Below are positions 1-9,919 of a DNA stretch of 64,000 bases, piece after piece. Made by a program: the position numbers and the translations under genes. The stretch is from the NCBI GenBank assembly GCA_964017195.1, contig CAXHKT010000125.1, positions 372,001 through 436,000 of the forward strand, read 5' to 3'. Source of the stretch: Siderastrea radians. Its lineage: Eukaryota > Cnidaria > Anthozoa > Scleractinia > Rhizangiidae. Below the pieces are notes generated by a model. That model searched no databases. It saw only the letters and a program-made list of their open reading frames with translations, and was not told the DNA's origin. Within the stretch, counting starts at the first letter, position 1. Each line of letters begins with the position of its first letter.

Positions 1-640
1 ATTCAAAGGGACAAGACCACTAAGTCTGAAGATATTAATGAAATGTGAGCTGAATACTCATGAATACAAACAGTTTTTCCCCCCAGATGGTACTATCTCT
101 TTGGGTAATACCTGCCAAAAGGACAAGACTACTAAGCATGAGAACATCTACAACATGCAAGCTGAATAGTCATGTGTCCTTCTAGGCGGTACTATTTTCT
201 TAGGTAATACCACTCAAAGGGACAAGACCACTAAGACTGAAGATATTAATGAAATGTGAGCTGAATACTCATGAATACAAACAGTGTGTCCCCCAGATGG
301 TACTATCTCTTTGGGTAATACCTGCCAAAAGGACAAGACTACTAAGCATGAGAATATCTACAACATGCAAGCCGAATCGCCATGTGTCCATCTAGGCAGT
401 ACTCCAGTACTATTTACTTAGGTAATATGGTTCAAAGGGACAAGACCAATATCTTTGATAATATTAACGAAATGTAAGCTGTGAATGCTCGTGAACACAC
501 AGTATGTCCTTTCACAGATGGTACAATCTTTTTAGGTAATACCAGTCAAAGGGACAAGGACTAAGTCTGAAAATATTTATGTTAAGCTATCAGAGTTATA
601 GTAGAAACCTGTAAAACAGCATAATCTGAAAGAAACTGTG
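1..640. repeat. Tandem repeat, ~106-bp unit in ~211-bp dimers
   Basis: A block starting CAAAGGGACAAGACCACTAA recurs at about 4, 215 and 433. A related half-unit (CCAAAAGGACAAGACTACTAA) sits between them, giving a ~106-bp unit arranged as ~211-bp dimers. Units end in GGTACTAT...TTAGGTAATACC. The last copy decays near 547-630. The array runs off the left edge of the window. No coding potential is seen. Confidence 0.85.
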
Positions 641-1273
641 TAATAGAAATCCAGGTGGAAAGTAAATGAAAGATGAATATACATATACACAGCTTGCACC
701 CCCCCCCCTAAAGGTGAAGGCAAGAACACTAAGTTTAAAAATATTTACGATAAGTCAAGTTTTCCGAGTTACCATTATACCTTATCAGCAAGGGCTGCAA
801 TGGTTTGAAAAAAATACTCAAAGTATGATGTATCAGAAGCTCATATGTCTGTAGCTTACCGTTTCAGTTTCTTAATTTGGAGTACTTGAGCTAATTTAGC
901 GTCGGCTAACAGAAGCTTTTTTCGAAGACATTGAACAGTTCGACGCCAATTTCATGTTTAAACAAGCACTGTACATGAATGGGGTGAAGTGTACAGTAAA
1001 AACCTTGTTTCTCGGCCTCTTCAATGCCTGCTTTGAATGCTCAGTCCGCCATATTGGATATTTGCCGAGAATTTTCCGAAAGCCGGCCGAATCGGAAAGT
1101 CGTTCCTAGTACTCCTCGGCTGTCCTTCTGGACGGTATTATTTAGGCACAACCGGCTGTCATCGGGGCGAATGAGGGAAGTCGGGGGAAGTCGTGTAATA
1201 TTCGGCTTTGGCGCCACAAAACGACAACCTCATTTCCAGAAGCGAGGTTGCTTGGCAATTATTCCGACTGAAC
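641..1273. other. Upstream region of the En/Spm-like gene, no gene seen
   Basis: No exon, RNA gene or clear repeat is recognised here. The short open frames overlap one another in different frames and show no family motif. It probably holds the promoter and 5' UTR of the gene starting at 1274; no TATA box stands out. Confidence 0.4.
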
Positions 1274-2263
1274 ATGTCGTCGCGGCTGTGTTTCTGCAAT
1301 GTTTGCAAAGGGAAAAATTCGTTGACGAGGTACAAGATAAAACAGCACCTAAAAATATACGGTTCTTGGAGCGCACAAAAATCGTTAGAGGGCCGACCTT
1401 CGGAAAGCAGTAAAGACAATTTCAACGGTGGCCAGCAATCATCTGCATCAACCGCAGGAGTTCACAGTGAAATCGATTCAGGTGACGGAGTGCAAGGAGC
1501 GTGTTTCGCTGATGAAGACACGTTTATGGAACACTGTGATGACTTTTCACCGGCCTATGGTTGTGCTGAAAATGGCTTGTTGCAGATGGCAGATGATGGA
1601 GTGGAATCACCATCTACCAGGGTAAGCTTAAATGAGCCTTAATTCAGCTAATAATTACAAGCCTTTATCAAAAGAATCGCATAGTACTCGAGTAGCACTC
1701 CATCTCGGATTGTGGTTCTAATAATCGTAAGCTTACATAGTGAGCGATCTTTCGGATCCTTATTTAACTCGCTGTTAACAATGCGTCTTGTATCGGTAGT
1801 CTAGAACGAGGCAGATAATAGAACGAGGCAGATAATACACTTTGTCAACATACAAATAAGTGGCCGGGTAGCCTGTAATCAAGTCAATTCTCATACGAAC
1901 TGAACTTGATTTCCTTGGGTATCCTATATTTTGTCCTTTGAACTTATTGTCAGCACAATAGTTTTAGTGAGAGTGGCCTATGAGGGTTGACTGCTGCTTA
2001 ATCAGATCTTTAGCATTTTTCGGGTCTGTTAGTGTATGAGCTAGTGCAGTACAATATATGCCATTCGGGTAGGTGGGAAAATTTTAATTTATGTTCACAA
2101 TTAATGTTAATGTTATATCATTATATGTTTAAAGCCACAGTCCTACAAGGGGGTGATCGAAGAATTCATGGAAAGCCCAATTCCAGAGTTAGAAAGTGAT
2201 GGTGAAAGTGGCTTATCAGACTCTGACGATGATTGCAGCACATCTGGGTCAGAAAGTGATCAG
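1274..2263 (+). pseudogene. En/Spm (tnp2)-like transposase gene, exons 1-2
   Basis: Exon 1 (1274-1621) starts at an ATG giving MSSRLCFCNVCKGKNSL, a short Cys-rich N-terminus (CFCNVC) followed by an acidic, Ser-rich stretch. It ends AGG|GTAAGC in phase 0. Exon 2 (2141-2263, 41 codons) begins after CCACAG in phase 0, is rich in Asp, Glu and Ser (ESDGESGLSDSDDD), and ends CAG|GTGATG, again in phase 0. Exon 3 of the same gene appears to be at 53697, also phase 0 and also opening with DSDDG, so the acidic run continues across the 50-kb insertion. An upstream in-frame ATG at 1208 would add 22 residues; I prefer 1274 because the Cys motif follows at once. The downstream exons carry a stop and a frameshift, so the gene is called a pseudogene. 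Confidence 0.65.
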
Positions 2264-2641
2264 GTGATGCCTGAGTTTTGTTTACCAGTTCTTCTGAAGG
2301 CTTACAATAAAACAGGACTACTTTCTTGAGTGTGTCAGCCAATTAAACAAAAATCCACCAGCAAATCTTTCAGGAAGGGTCATTCAATGCAGTAATGTAA
2401 CGTATTGCTGTAATTGAGTGTGTTTGTCTGTAAAAATATGAATTATATTATTGCCTCAGTGAATTGAGTTAATATCAGAACAAAATGAATTGTGTGAGCA
2501 TGGCTTTGGAAACTAGTTCTTGCTTGGGCCAATATTAATTTGTTTTACACACACTTTGTTAACTCTTAGGGAGTAAAATTAAGTGAAAGTTGTTTTGATT
2601 TATGAAGATGGAATTTTCATTTTTTATAACACAAAAAACTA
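2264..2641 (+). other. Left part of intron 2 of the En/Spm-like gene
   Basis: Intronic AT-rich sequence between the donor at 2264 and the left tip of the giant element. Nothing else is recognised in it. The intron resumes at 52828. Confidence 0.5.
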
Positions 2642-2650
2642 TAAACAGGA

Positions 2651-2707
2651 GTCAGATTGTTTCCGGACTGTCAGATTGTTTCCGGACTGTCAGATTGTTT
2701 CCGGACT
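2651..2707 (+). repeat. Terminal 19-bp motif, three tandem copies
   Basis: GTCAGATTGTTTCCGGACT is repeated exactly three times at 2651-2669, 2670-2688 and 2689-2707. The right tip has the inverse motif twice (52781-52818). The position at the very end suggests a transposase recognition site; this role is inferred. Confidence 0.9.
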
Positions 2708-2714
2708 CGATTTC

Positions 2715-2940
2715 CTACGCTTATTAAACAAATTGCCCGTCTTTTCTCCTTAATAAGCAGGTCTGACACGTCAAATTTGCTTGTTAATCAAAAAGGACGC
2801 TACTTTTGTGTTATTAAGCAAAAAAGGTAGCACTTTTTGCTTATTAACACGCACCTTTTGCTTAATAGCCAGAAAATTCCTGCCTATTAAGCAAGTAAAG
2901 GTATATGTTTCGGTTATTAAGCAAAAGTGTCGACAGACTT
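2715..2940 (+). repeat. Subterminal TTATTAAGC motif cluster
   Basis: Variants of GCTTATTAA or TTATTAAGCAAAA occur about eight times, roughly every 30 bp, in both orientations. The same core lies in every unit of the 47-bp satellites deeper in the element. A 67-codon frame here (2974-2771, minus strand) is also open in the right arm, but it is made of these motifs and the two copies differ by many amino-acid changes, so I do not call a gene. Confidence 0.65.
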
Positions 2941-3125
2941 TGCAAACAGAAGTTTTGTCGGCTTGAGCCGCCATTACGGGAAAAAATATCGAGGGCGATA
3001 ACTACTTAACAGAACAGTTTTATGAGAAAATACCTATCTAGCCGAAGGCAAGTGCGGGAATTCTTTCAATTTACCAGGAAAAAATCATAACTTTTACTTT
3101 AGTGGCCGAAAGTTTTCAAAAGTAA

Positions 3126-3167
3126 GGCCCGGTTCAGACGCCGTACCTCTCATGTGCCGTACCAAAT
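3126..3167 (+). repeat. Harbinger left terminal inverted repeat
   Basis: 42 bp identical in inverse orientation to 9875-9916. The motif TTCAGACGCCGTACCTC recurs just inside at about 3203, so the ends have subterminal repeats. Confidence 0.92.
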
Positions 3168-3348
3168 ACAATCAAGTTCGACTTTGGCACGGCGGCTGAT
3201 TCAGACGCCGTACCTCATTTTGCCGTACCAAATAAAAATAATAAATGGGATAGTTCATTTTGTGCTACATGAACATTATACTACCAGTTCCCATAGTAAC
3301 CATAACCTTGTCTCGTGACGACGACAACACGCAAATTAAGTATAAATA

Positions 3349-4641
3349 ATGGCGGACAAAGTGAGAAGAGCGATCATTTTTAAGAAAATAATCGAAGGTA
3401 ACAGAAGAAGAAGACGAGTTTTGGAAAATGCGTTGCATATAGCGATGTCAAGAAGGCGTGCGATCGTTAAACTGTGTTTCATCAGCCTGCTTTTGTTGCT
3501 GCAGTCTAGGCAAAATGCAACACCAATTAATCGGCCCCGGCGATTGCAACGAAACAGCGGGTGGTGGGACCTTGTCTGGAACACATATTCTGAAGAAAGG
3601 TTTGTCAAAACTTTTAGAGTGTCCCGTCGGACGTTTTGCTATATTCTTAGCCGAATTCGACACGTGCTGGAGAGGAAAACAGTAAATGAACAACCCGTAT
3701 CGCCAGAGTTACGACTTGCAATTTGTTTATACCGCCTCGCAAGGGGAGATTATTGTTACACTATTTCCACAATTGTGGCCACAATAGTGGCCACAATTGT
3801 GAGGGAAGTTTCACATACAATTGTTGAGACCCTTTGGCAAGAATGCGTGAGCCGCCATCTGCCTCAAAATCAACATGGCTTTGAGCGGAAGATTTTGGAC
3901 ATGGAAGAATTATGGCAATTTCCTTTCGCCTGGGGAGCAATTGATGGCTGCCACATACCAGTGAAGTGCCCACCGGGTGGCCTTCAAGCCTGTAAAGAAT
4001 ATCACAATTTTAAGAACTTTTACTCCATTGTGTTAATGGCAATAGTAGACTCAAACTACCGCTTCTTGTGGGGCAGTTGTGGTTTTCCCGGTAACTCGCA
4101 CGACTCGGTCATTTTCCAGTCCACTGACCTCTGGACAAACATTAAAGAGAAAGATTTTATCCCAAACATTGGCCAGCAAGTGGGTGATGTGTCAGTACCG
4201 CCGCTACTTCTCGGAGATTCTGCCTTCCCTTTTCAGCCTTGGCTGATGAAGCCATACACAAATGCGGTATTAACACCAGAGGAACGATATTTTAATTACA
4301 GATTGAGCAGGGCAAGAATGGTGACAGAGGGCGCATATGGACAATTGAAGGGAAGGTGGCGGGTATTGTTGCGAAAGTGTGAGAGCAGCACCGAAGTGAT
4401 AAAGGTAATGACCCTTGCCTGCATGGTGCTTCATAACATTTGCATTGACAGGGGAGACACAATGTGCAAACAACTCGATCTGACCCTTGACCCACTCACA
4501 AACGAGAGAAGAGACAGAGACACCATCCGAAAGCTACTTAAGATGAGGTCATGCCCTAAAACGCGCGATTCATGTGGTCAAGCCAGTAACATCAGAGATA
4601 GTTTGTGTGATAAACTGTGGAAGGAGAAATTAAGGTTGTAA
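3349..4641 (+). CDS. PIF/Harbinger transposase (HARBI1-like, DDE_Tnp_4)
   Basis: A single open exon of 430 codons. It resembles HARBI1-type nucleases, which cut and rejoin the element ends together with the Myb-like partner. Visible motifs: an N-terminal helix-rich region with FRVSRRTFCYILSRI; the first catalytic Asp in GAIDGCHIPV (about D199); CGFPGNSHDS; the second Asp in LLGDSAFPFQPW (about D290); and the Glu in ARMVTEGAYGQLKGRW (about E327), with 36 residues between D290 and E327. The C-terminal ACMVLHNICID is also typical. The start is the first ATG after the left TIR. A local triplication of 12-13 bases gives the odd run STIVATIVATIV near residues 141-152. Length is normal for the family (350-430). 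No stops or frameshifts are seen. Confidence 0.95.
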   Translation: MADKVRRAIIFKKIIEGNRRRRRVLENALHIAMSRRRAIVKLCFISLLLLLQSRQNATPINRPRRLQRNSGWWDLVWNTYSEERFVKTFRVSRRTFCYILSRIRHVLERKTVNEQPVSPELRLAICLYRLARGDYCYTISTIVATIVATIVREVSHTIVETLWQECVSRHLPQNQHGFERKILDMEELWQFPFAWGAIDGCHIPVKCPPGGLQACKEYHNFKNFYSIVLMAIVDSNYRFLWGSCGFPGNSHDSVIFQSTDLWTNIKEKDFIPNIGQQVGDVSVPPLLLGDSAFPFQPWLMKPYTNAVLTPEERYFNYRLSRARMVTEGAYGQLKGRWRVLLRKCESSTEVIKVMTLACMVLHNICIDRGDTMCKQLDLTLDPLTNERRDRDTIRKLLKMRSCPKTRDSCGQASNIRDSLCDKLWKEKLRL

Positions 4642-6190
4642 TATGGCAGATCCACTTGTATGAGTGCAAGGGTGGTGTTTAGGAGAGTTTATTACAATCT
4701 TAATTTCTTGTCATCGTTTCTGTGCTTCCACTGTTGTAGCTTTTAGTTTCTTTCAGCAGTTTGAAGTGGCATTATGATAAAAAATTCTTTTTTCTCTGCA
4801 GATTTCAAAATTATGTTCCACGCCAAATTTTAGGTGTTAATTTCGAGAGGTACCAGTTAATATATATTTTAACTGTGATTTCTTGGTTGGACTGTCTGCC
4901 ATAACCAAATTCTGTACTGGCTTAGTGGCAACAAGAGAGTTGGATCGAGGGTAAAAATGATGTCATCTACACAGGAGATTGACATTGAAGTGCGTGAATG
5001 CAGCTGTTTAGTATGCAGAGCAGGAGCTCAAACTCCTGTTCTGCATACTAAATAAGCTGCATTCACATACTTCAATATTTGTAATCTCGTGAGTAAAGAT
5101 GGTATCACTTTAAATTAACCCATAAACCAACTCTCTAATTGCAGCCAGTAGACATATCTAATTTGTCTGATTTCAGCTCAGTTATGAGTACCTTTTAATT
5201 ACAAGAATGGGTTACACAGGGAAAACATACTCTTCTAAAACAGGACCCAAATCAGACGAAACAAAAAAAGAAGCAATGTTTCACTGCATATGAAACAATA
5301 AGAATGGTTGAACATTGTGAATATACTGAACAGGGATTTATGTGAACCATACATTGTAAGTGTTGTACCAATAATGTCCAAGACAGAAACAGATGGGCAT
5401 TTGTACAGGAATTAGAACCTGTTGGCATGTACCTACACTGTGATTAACAAAAAGTTTGAGCATCTCACCTGTACACGTGCTTAACATATGACCCTACCTT
5501 TGACAAAGTTTTTGTAATACTCTTGATCATAAAAGTTTAAGTTGGATAAGAGTTATCTCTTTTAAGATTGTTTGGTGTGTAGTAATTGCTGTTTTATTAT
5601 TGTTAACTCTTGATGTAGGCCCAAAAAAATACGACAGAACTTTTAAATACATAGAGTGGTACTTACACAACAAACCGTCTTGATCTAAAAAGATTATGCT
5701 TATCGGCGGCATTCCTCATACCCATGTAAGCTACAAGCTTCTGTTTCATAATGACATGACTCACCACAAGTATTGTGTTGGCATTTGTATGTAAATTAAT
5801 TGCAAAGATTTTATTGCTCTTGCTCCTCATGAATGTTCAACAGCTTGCAAATAGTGTATTTTCTCACTTATTTAACATATCAAGAAACCAAAGGCTTATA
5901 ATTAAAGCAATTGTTAGATACATTAGCACCACAACGAGACATAAGAGAAGTGTCTGTCATTAAGTAAATGATTATAAGTTAAAGTTGTGTTGCTCGTAAT
6001 GTTAATGTTAATGTTCAAGAATGTGGAAGTAGTGTCTTCACTGAAACCAATGGAAAGTTGCTTGGGCATTAAATTCAAATCATGTTTTAAAATACCTGAA
6101 ACTGGTAATTACAACTGTTGTACATGTTTAGTTACATACAACCTCCTTAGTAATTTAATATAAAACATGCGTCAAGTCCTTCATTGTAAT
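4642..6190. other. Harbinger interior without genes
   Basis: 3' side of the transposase gene. Apart from the fold-back at 4955-5108 I see only AT-rich unique sequence; the short frames show no family motif and no supported splicing. Confidence 0.5.
4955..5108. repeat. ~150-bp imperfect palindrome
   Basis: The arms around GTATGCAGAGCAGGAG and CTCCTGTTCTGCATAC are inverse copies, and pairing extends out through GAATGCAGCT / AGCTGCATTC to about 4955 and 5108. The centre is near 5031. It is probably a small fold-back insertion or a hairpin of the transposon. Confidence 0.7.
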
Positions 6191-6597
6191 TTAAGGGGGC
6201 AATATACACATATGGCTTTTTTACGCAAAGTTTCGGCCTTTTTCTTATTAATAATTATCTCCATGAGATTTCATTCAATCCAAAACTGCTATCATATGAT
6301 CATAGTGCAAGTTCCCATAAATCTGAGAATTTTTTAGCGATTTTTAAAATAAACGTAAAGAAAGAGAAGTTTGGGGGGGGGGGGTTGATGAATTGGAAGA
6401 AAATTGAAAATTGTTTAGAATATGTAAGTTAAAGTTAATAATTAATAGACGGACACCAAAACAGTCCACAAACAAACCCAAGTGCTCTTGCGTGGGGGTG
6501 GACTGTCTGGGAGTGTGTACAAAAATTTAATCCTTCTTTTCTTTCTTTCTTTGATCTTATCCCATTTCCTCAAAATTCATGTATATTGCCCCCTTAA
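6191..6597. mobile_element. TTAA-flanked MITE, 407 bp
   Basis: Begins TTAAGGGGGCAATATACA and ends TGTATATTGCCCCCTTAA, an exact inverted pair with TTAA at each outer edge. TTAA is the target of piggyBac-type transposases. It has no coding capacity. It lies inside the Harbinger element. Confidence 0.8.
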
Positions 6598-6661
6598 CAA
6601 CAACTTATAACTTATCAAAATGATACACTCACCAAGCCAAAAGGTGATCAGAAAGCTATTT

Positions 6662-7894
6662 TAACCCTTTAAGCCCTAATAGTGACAAAAATGAAACTTC
6701 TCTTTTCATTATCACTACTTGTTCATCCAAGTGATGAGAATAAAGGACGTGATCAACACGGATAAGATGTATTGATATTTAGACAAATTCACCTTACTAG
6801 TTCCATAAGAAATGCATAGAGAACAGTAAGGAGAATATGCATTTTTATGTGACCGGGTTAGGTTCATGTTGTTATGTGAACAACAAACAAATGACTTTAG
6901 CCAAATAAGAATTCATTTAGCTAAAAGCAAAGCTAAACAATAGCAACTAAAAGAAAATGGCAAAAGGTTGAAAGCAGCTAAAGGAAAAACAAAACATGAA
7001 CAGTCTAGTTTTTAACAAGAATGTGTGACAAAAAAAGAAAAACAATTTGGACAAAGTAAATGTCACACAATCAAAAACTAGTCAATAAATAACTAAATGG
7101 TCCTGAGCCAAAGGAAACACAAATTTTGTCAACACAAGACAATTGTGTGGCTCAAGTGACACAAAAAGCTAAATTGGACAAAGTGCTATAAATAGTTTGG
7201 GTAAGCACTCAAACATGATAACAGCTATGAAAAACGTGTAAGGTCAAAACAATTAACCTGAGTCAAGCTAAACTCAATTCAACAGAGTGAAATGGTAATT
7301 AACTCACCAAAAACAAAACTAAACAAGACAGAAAACTAAACCAACACGAATGAGGACAAACAAAAAGGTGAGCCAAGAAAAGTACAGGCTCTTGTTGCTC
7401 AAAGGCTACAAAATCAGAGCCACAGATACTCAGAAACTATAGTGATGCAATTCAAAAACGTACCAAAGTTGACTTGTCTGGTAACAGGAGAACTAGCTGC
7501 TTTGAGATCTTGAGTGTAACTGAGCAAAACTAGTTTGTGACTATTTATTTCTGACTATTCTATTGATGTCATATCCTGTAACTTTTAAAAAAAGCCTGCA
7601 GTAGTTTATGCCACAGATCACCAAAACTCATGAAGAACTGAACCTTAACATGCACCAAAATATAAGAGAATAAGTGGAAGGTTATTTTCTCTGCCAAGTT
7701 ATGTTTAATACTCTGAAACACATTCATGACTTGTGGTGTCTAATGTGACACGAACATGGTTTCTGGCACTAACAATTTGGTTTGTTTCGCAAAAACACAT
7801 TCTTGTGAAGAAAACTAAATGATTCAAAATAAACTCCTAAATAAATAAAAAAATTGTGAACTTGGTCACATTTTTATCAGGGCTTAAAGGGTTA
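6662..7894. mobile_element. ~1.2-kb MITE, TAACCCTTTAAGCCCT ends
   Basis: Left TAACCCTTTAAGCCCTAATA and right TCAGGGCTTAAAGGGTTA are inverted copies. The target duplication is unclear. The body is A-rich and noncoding. Its right end lies 2 bp past the stop codon of the Myb-like gene, so it sits in that gene's 3' UTR. A shorter relative with CACTGGGGCTTAAAGGGT ends is at 41650-41850. Confidence 0.75.
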
Positions 7895-7895
7895 C

Positions 7896-9579
7896 TTAAA
7901 GACTTTGGTACACATTTCCCCTCTCAGGGGTTGATGGCAAATTTAGCCAGCCTGAAGAACTTGGGTCTAACGGGTAGCCATTGCAAAAGGGGGACTGAGA
8001 TTGTGTTCTTTGAAAGGTTGATCCCAGGTAGGATGGCTGTGACATGGTTCGCTGTTGTGGATTCTCGCTTGCTTCTGGCATGAATACTGGTTGAGAGAAT
8101 GGCCGGTGCATCATCAGCTCAAAAAGTCTGAGTTCATGTTGGCGAGACTTCTCTGCCTCTTCCTTTAGGTAGGCGACAAAATCTTTCATTGGATCATTTT
8201 CTAATTCATTTTTTACACACTCAAGAACATCTAACAGTTCACTGTCTTTCTTCTTTCCCTTTCTTTTCGAAGTTTTTACTGGGATGAACAATTTTGGTTG
8301 TGGTGTGCCTGAGGACTCATCTAAATCAACTACTGATTCGCTAACACAAGAAGTGGATGCTGATGGCTCAACTGCAAGTTCAGGTTGACATGATTCACGA
8401 GATTTAACAACTGAATAGAGGACTTCAAACCACTGTCCATAATTTTTGTCATCCTGAAAACGCTTAATCCCAGAAGCAGTTTTGATAGTTAATGCTGCTT
8501 TCTTACATAATTGTATTGCCTTCTTAAACTTTGTACGAACTTGATTAGGTGTAAATGTTACAGATTCATTTCTGTTGGCTGCCCTTTTCTTCAATTCACT
8601 TAATATTTTACGATAAATTTGTCCTGTTGTTTGGTTTTTTGTGTTAGTAAAAATAAGCTTTGACCTGTAATAATCATTGTTTACAACAATGTCAACTAAA
8701 TCACAGAGTAACTCGTCACTCCATTTTGCCCTTCTTCCCGGCTTGTGCCTTCGTACCGGTATTGCATCGTTACTTGAAGCTTCATTTGCATCATCATTCT
8801 CCGAGTTTGGATCAGGATCACAATCATTCCGGACTTCATCATCATCTTCAGTGTCAGAGGACTCGTCTAGGGCACCACTGCAGGGGGTAAGAAGAAGAAA
8901 ATGGTTAATCGTTTGGCCGAGGCTTCAGCCTATAGGTCAGAGAATTTGTACGGAAAGCCTATATACCGTTCTCAAGTTTAATATCAATTTCACTTGTTCA
9001 GCCATGATTTGAGCTTATGCAAGCAAAAAAACATTTCTACATGTACAGCTAACCTGAGTCGAGGACAAATACCTAAAACCAGCAGCACATCCAAACTTCC
9101 AAAGTTGACAGCATACCTTGCACTGCAGTGCGCGCTTCTCGATATAAGATTTACAAAGGAAACTATTTATAGACTAATCTCTTTTATGATTCTTGCATTT
9201 CTCGCAAACCAAGACTTGTAATGAGTATTTAAAATTTTGAAGGCGAAAGACCGGCTGCGAAACGAACAAACGGGATAAAATTATGGTCTGGTTTTGTCTG
9301 CCTGGTTGCTTGGCTGAAAAAATACCCATTTTTTCCGGAGTGTAGGCACTAAATGCGTAAAGAAAACGGAACTTACCTTTTCTGGTTACAGGATATTTGC
9401 TTTGTAGATTCACCATGAAATTCCCTTTTACACGGGTGACAGTAACCCACTTTTTTTCCGGCAACCCATCCTGGGGTAGCTTCAACAAGTTCTGGCAACG
9501 AACAAAGATTACATATTGGGAGGAGGCACTTTATACACAAGTATTTCGTCTCCTTGAAACAGGACATACACATCTCCAT
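7896..9579 (-). CDS. Harbinger Myb/SANT-like DNA-binding protein
   Basis: Two exons on the minus strand: 9579-9377 (203 nt, donor AG|GTAAGT) and 8877-7896 (982 nt, acceptor CTGCAG). Together they give 394 aa with the frame kept. The N-terminus has four CxxC-type pairs (CMSC, CIKC, CNLC, CHPC), a small zinc-binding domain. An acidic linker (SSDTEDDDEV) follows, then a Myb/SANT-like helix bundle beginning KWSDELLCDLVDIVV and running to about KNYGQWFEVLYSVV. The C-terminus is charged with a Lys-rich patch (KTSKRKGKKK). In known Harbinger elements this partner binds the TIRs and brings the transposase to the nucleus. It is convergent with the transposase gene. I am sure of the second exon; the first rests on a clean splice pair and phase. 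Confidence 0.82.
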
Positions 9580-9719
9580 TTTTTTAAATTTCCCGCTTCT
9601 TCCCCGGGAAGTTCCCGCGGCTTCTGTTCATCGCATTGCACATGCGCAATTGAATACCGTACAGAATTATGGGAAAGGTGATGTATTAAAATACATTTCA
9701 TTAATTTATGCATTAGATT

Positions 9720-9874
9720 CGGCACATGAGAGGTACGGCGTATGAATCCAAGTCGTGCCAATGCCGTATTATACGGCAAGCTCTGCCGTACCTTGGGAGT
9801 TTGCCGTACCTAATTCAATTTTGCCGTACCAAATTGATTCAGACGCCGTACTACTGTCGAACCATTACCGTATC
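9720..9874. repeat. Harbinger right subterminal repeats
   Basis: GGTACGGC / GCCGTACC blocks recur about eight times between 9720 and the right TIR, including TTCAGACGCCGTACTA at 9837. The left end has a shorter set. Clustered inverted copies at transposon ends usually serve as binding sites for the Myb-like protein; that role is inferred here. Confidence 0.75.
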
Positions 9875-9919
9875 ATTTGGTACGGCACATGAGAGGTACG
9901 GCGTCTGAACCGGGCCTAA

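Larger units (their letters stand above)
3126..9916 (+). mobile_element. Complete PIF/Harbinger DNA transposon, nested in the left TIR
   Basis: The ends are perfect 42-bp inverted repeats starting GGCCCGGTTCAGACGCCGTA, flanked by the 3-bp duplication TAA (3123-3125 and 9917-9919), the usual TWA-type target of this superfamily. The matching position in the right arm of the giant element reads CAAAAGTAAGACTTC without an insert, an internal empty-site control. It carries the two standard genes, a DDE transposase (3349-4641) and a Myb/SANT-like protein (9579-7896), convergently arranged. Both frames are open and the TIRs are identical, so it looks recent and possibly autonomous. Two smaller elements have inserted between the genes. 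Confidence 0.95.

Noticed and set aside
1024..1413. 129-codon frame overlapping exon 1 of the En/Spm-like gene
   Set aside because: It overlaps exon 1 in another frame and lacks any motif; the chosen frame carries the CFCNVC motif and a phase-consistent donor.
2771..2974. 67-codon frame on the minus strand, also open in the right arm (52514-52717)
   Set aside because: It is open in both arms only because the arms are inverted copies. The two versions differ at many amino acids (Cys/Trp, Phe/Leu, Thr/Ile) and the frame is composed of TTATTAAGC motifs; no sign of protein constraint.
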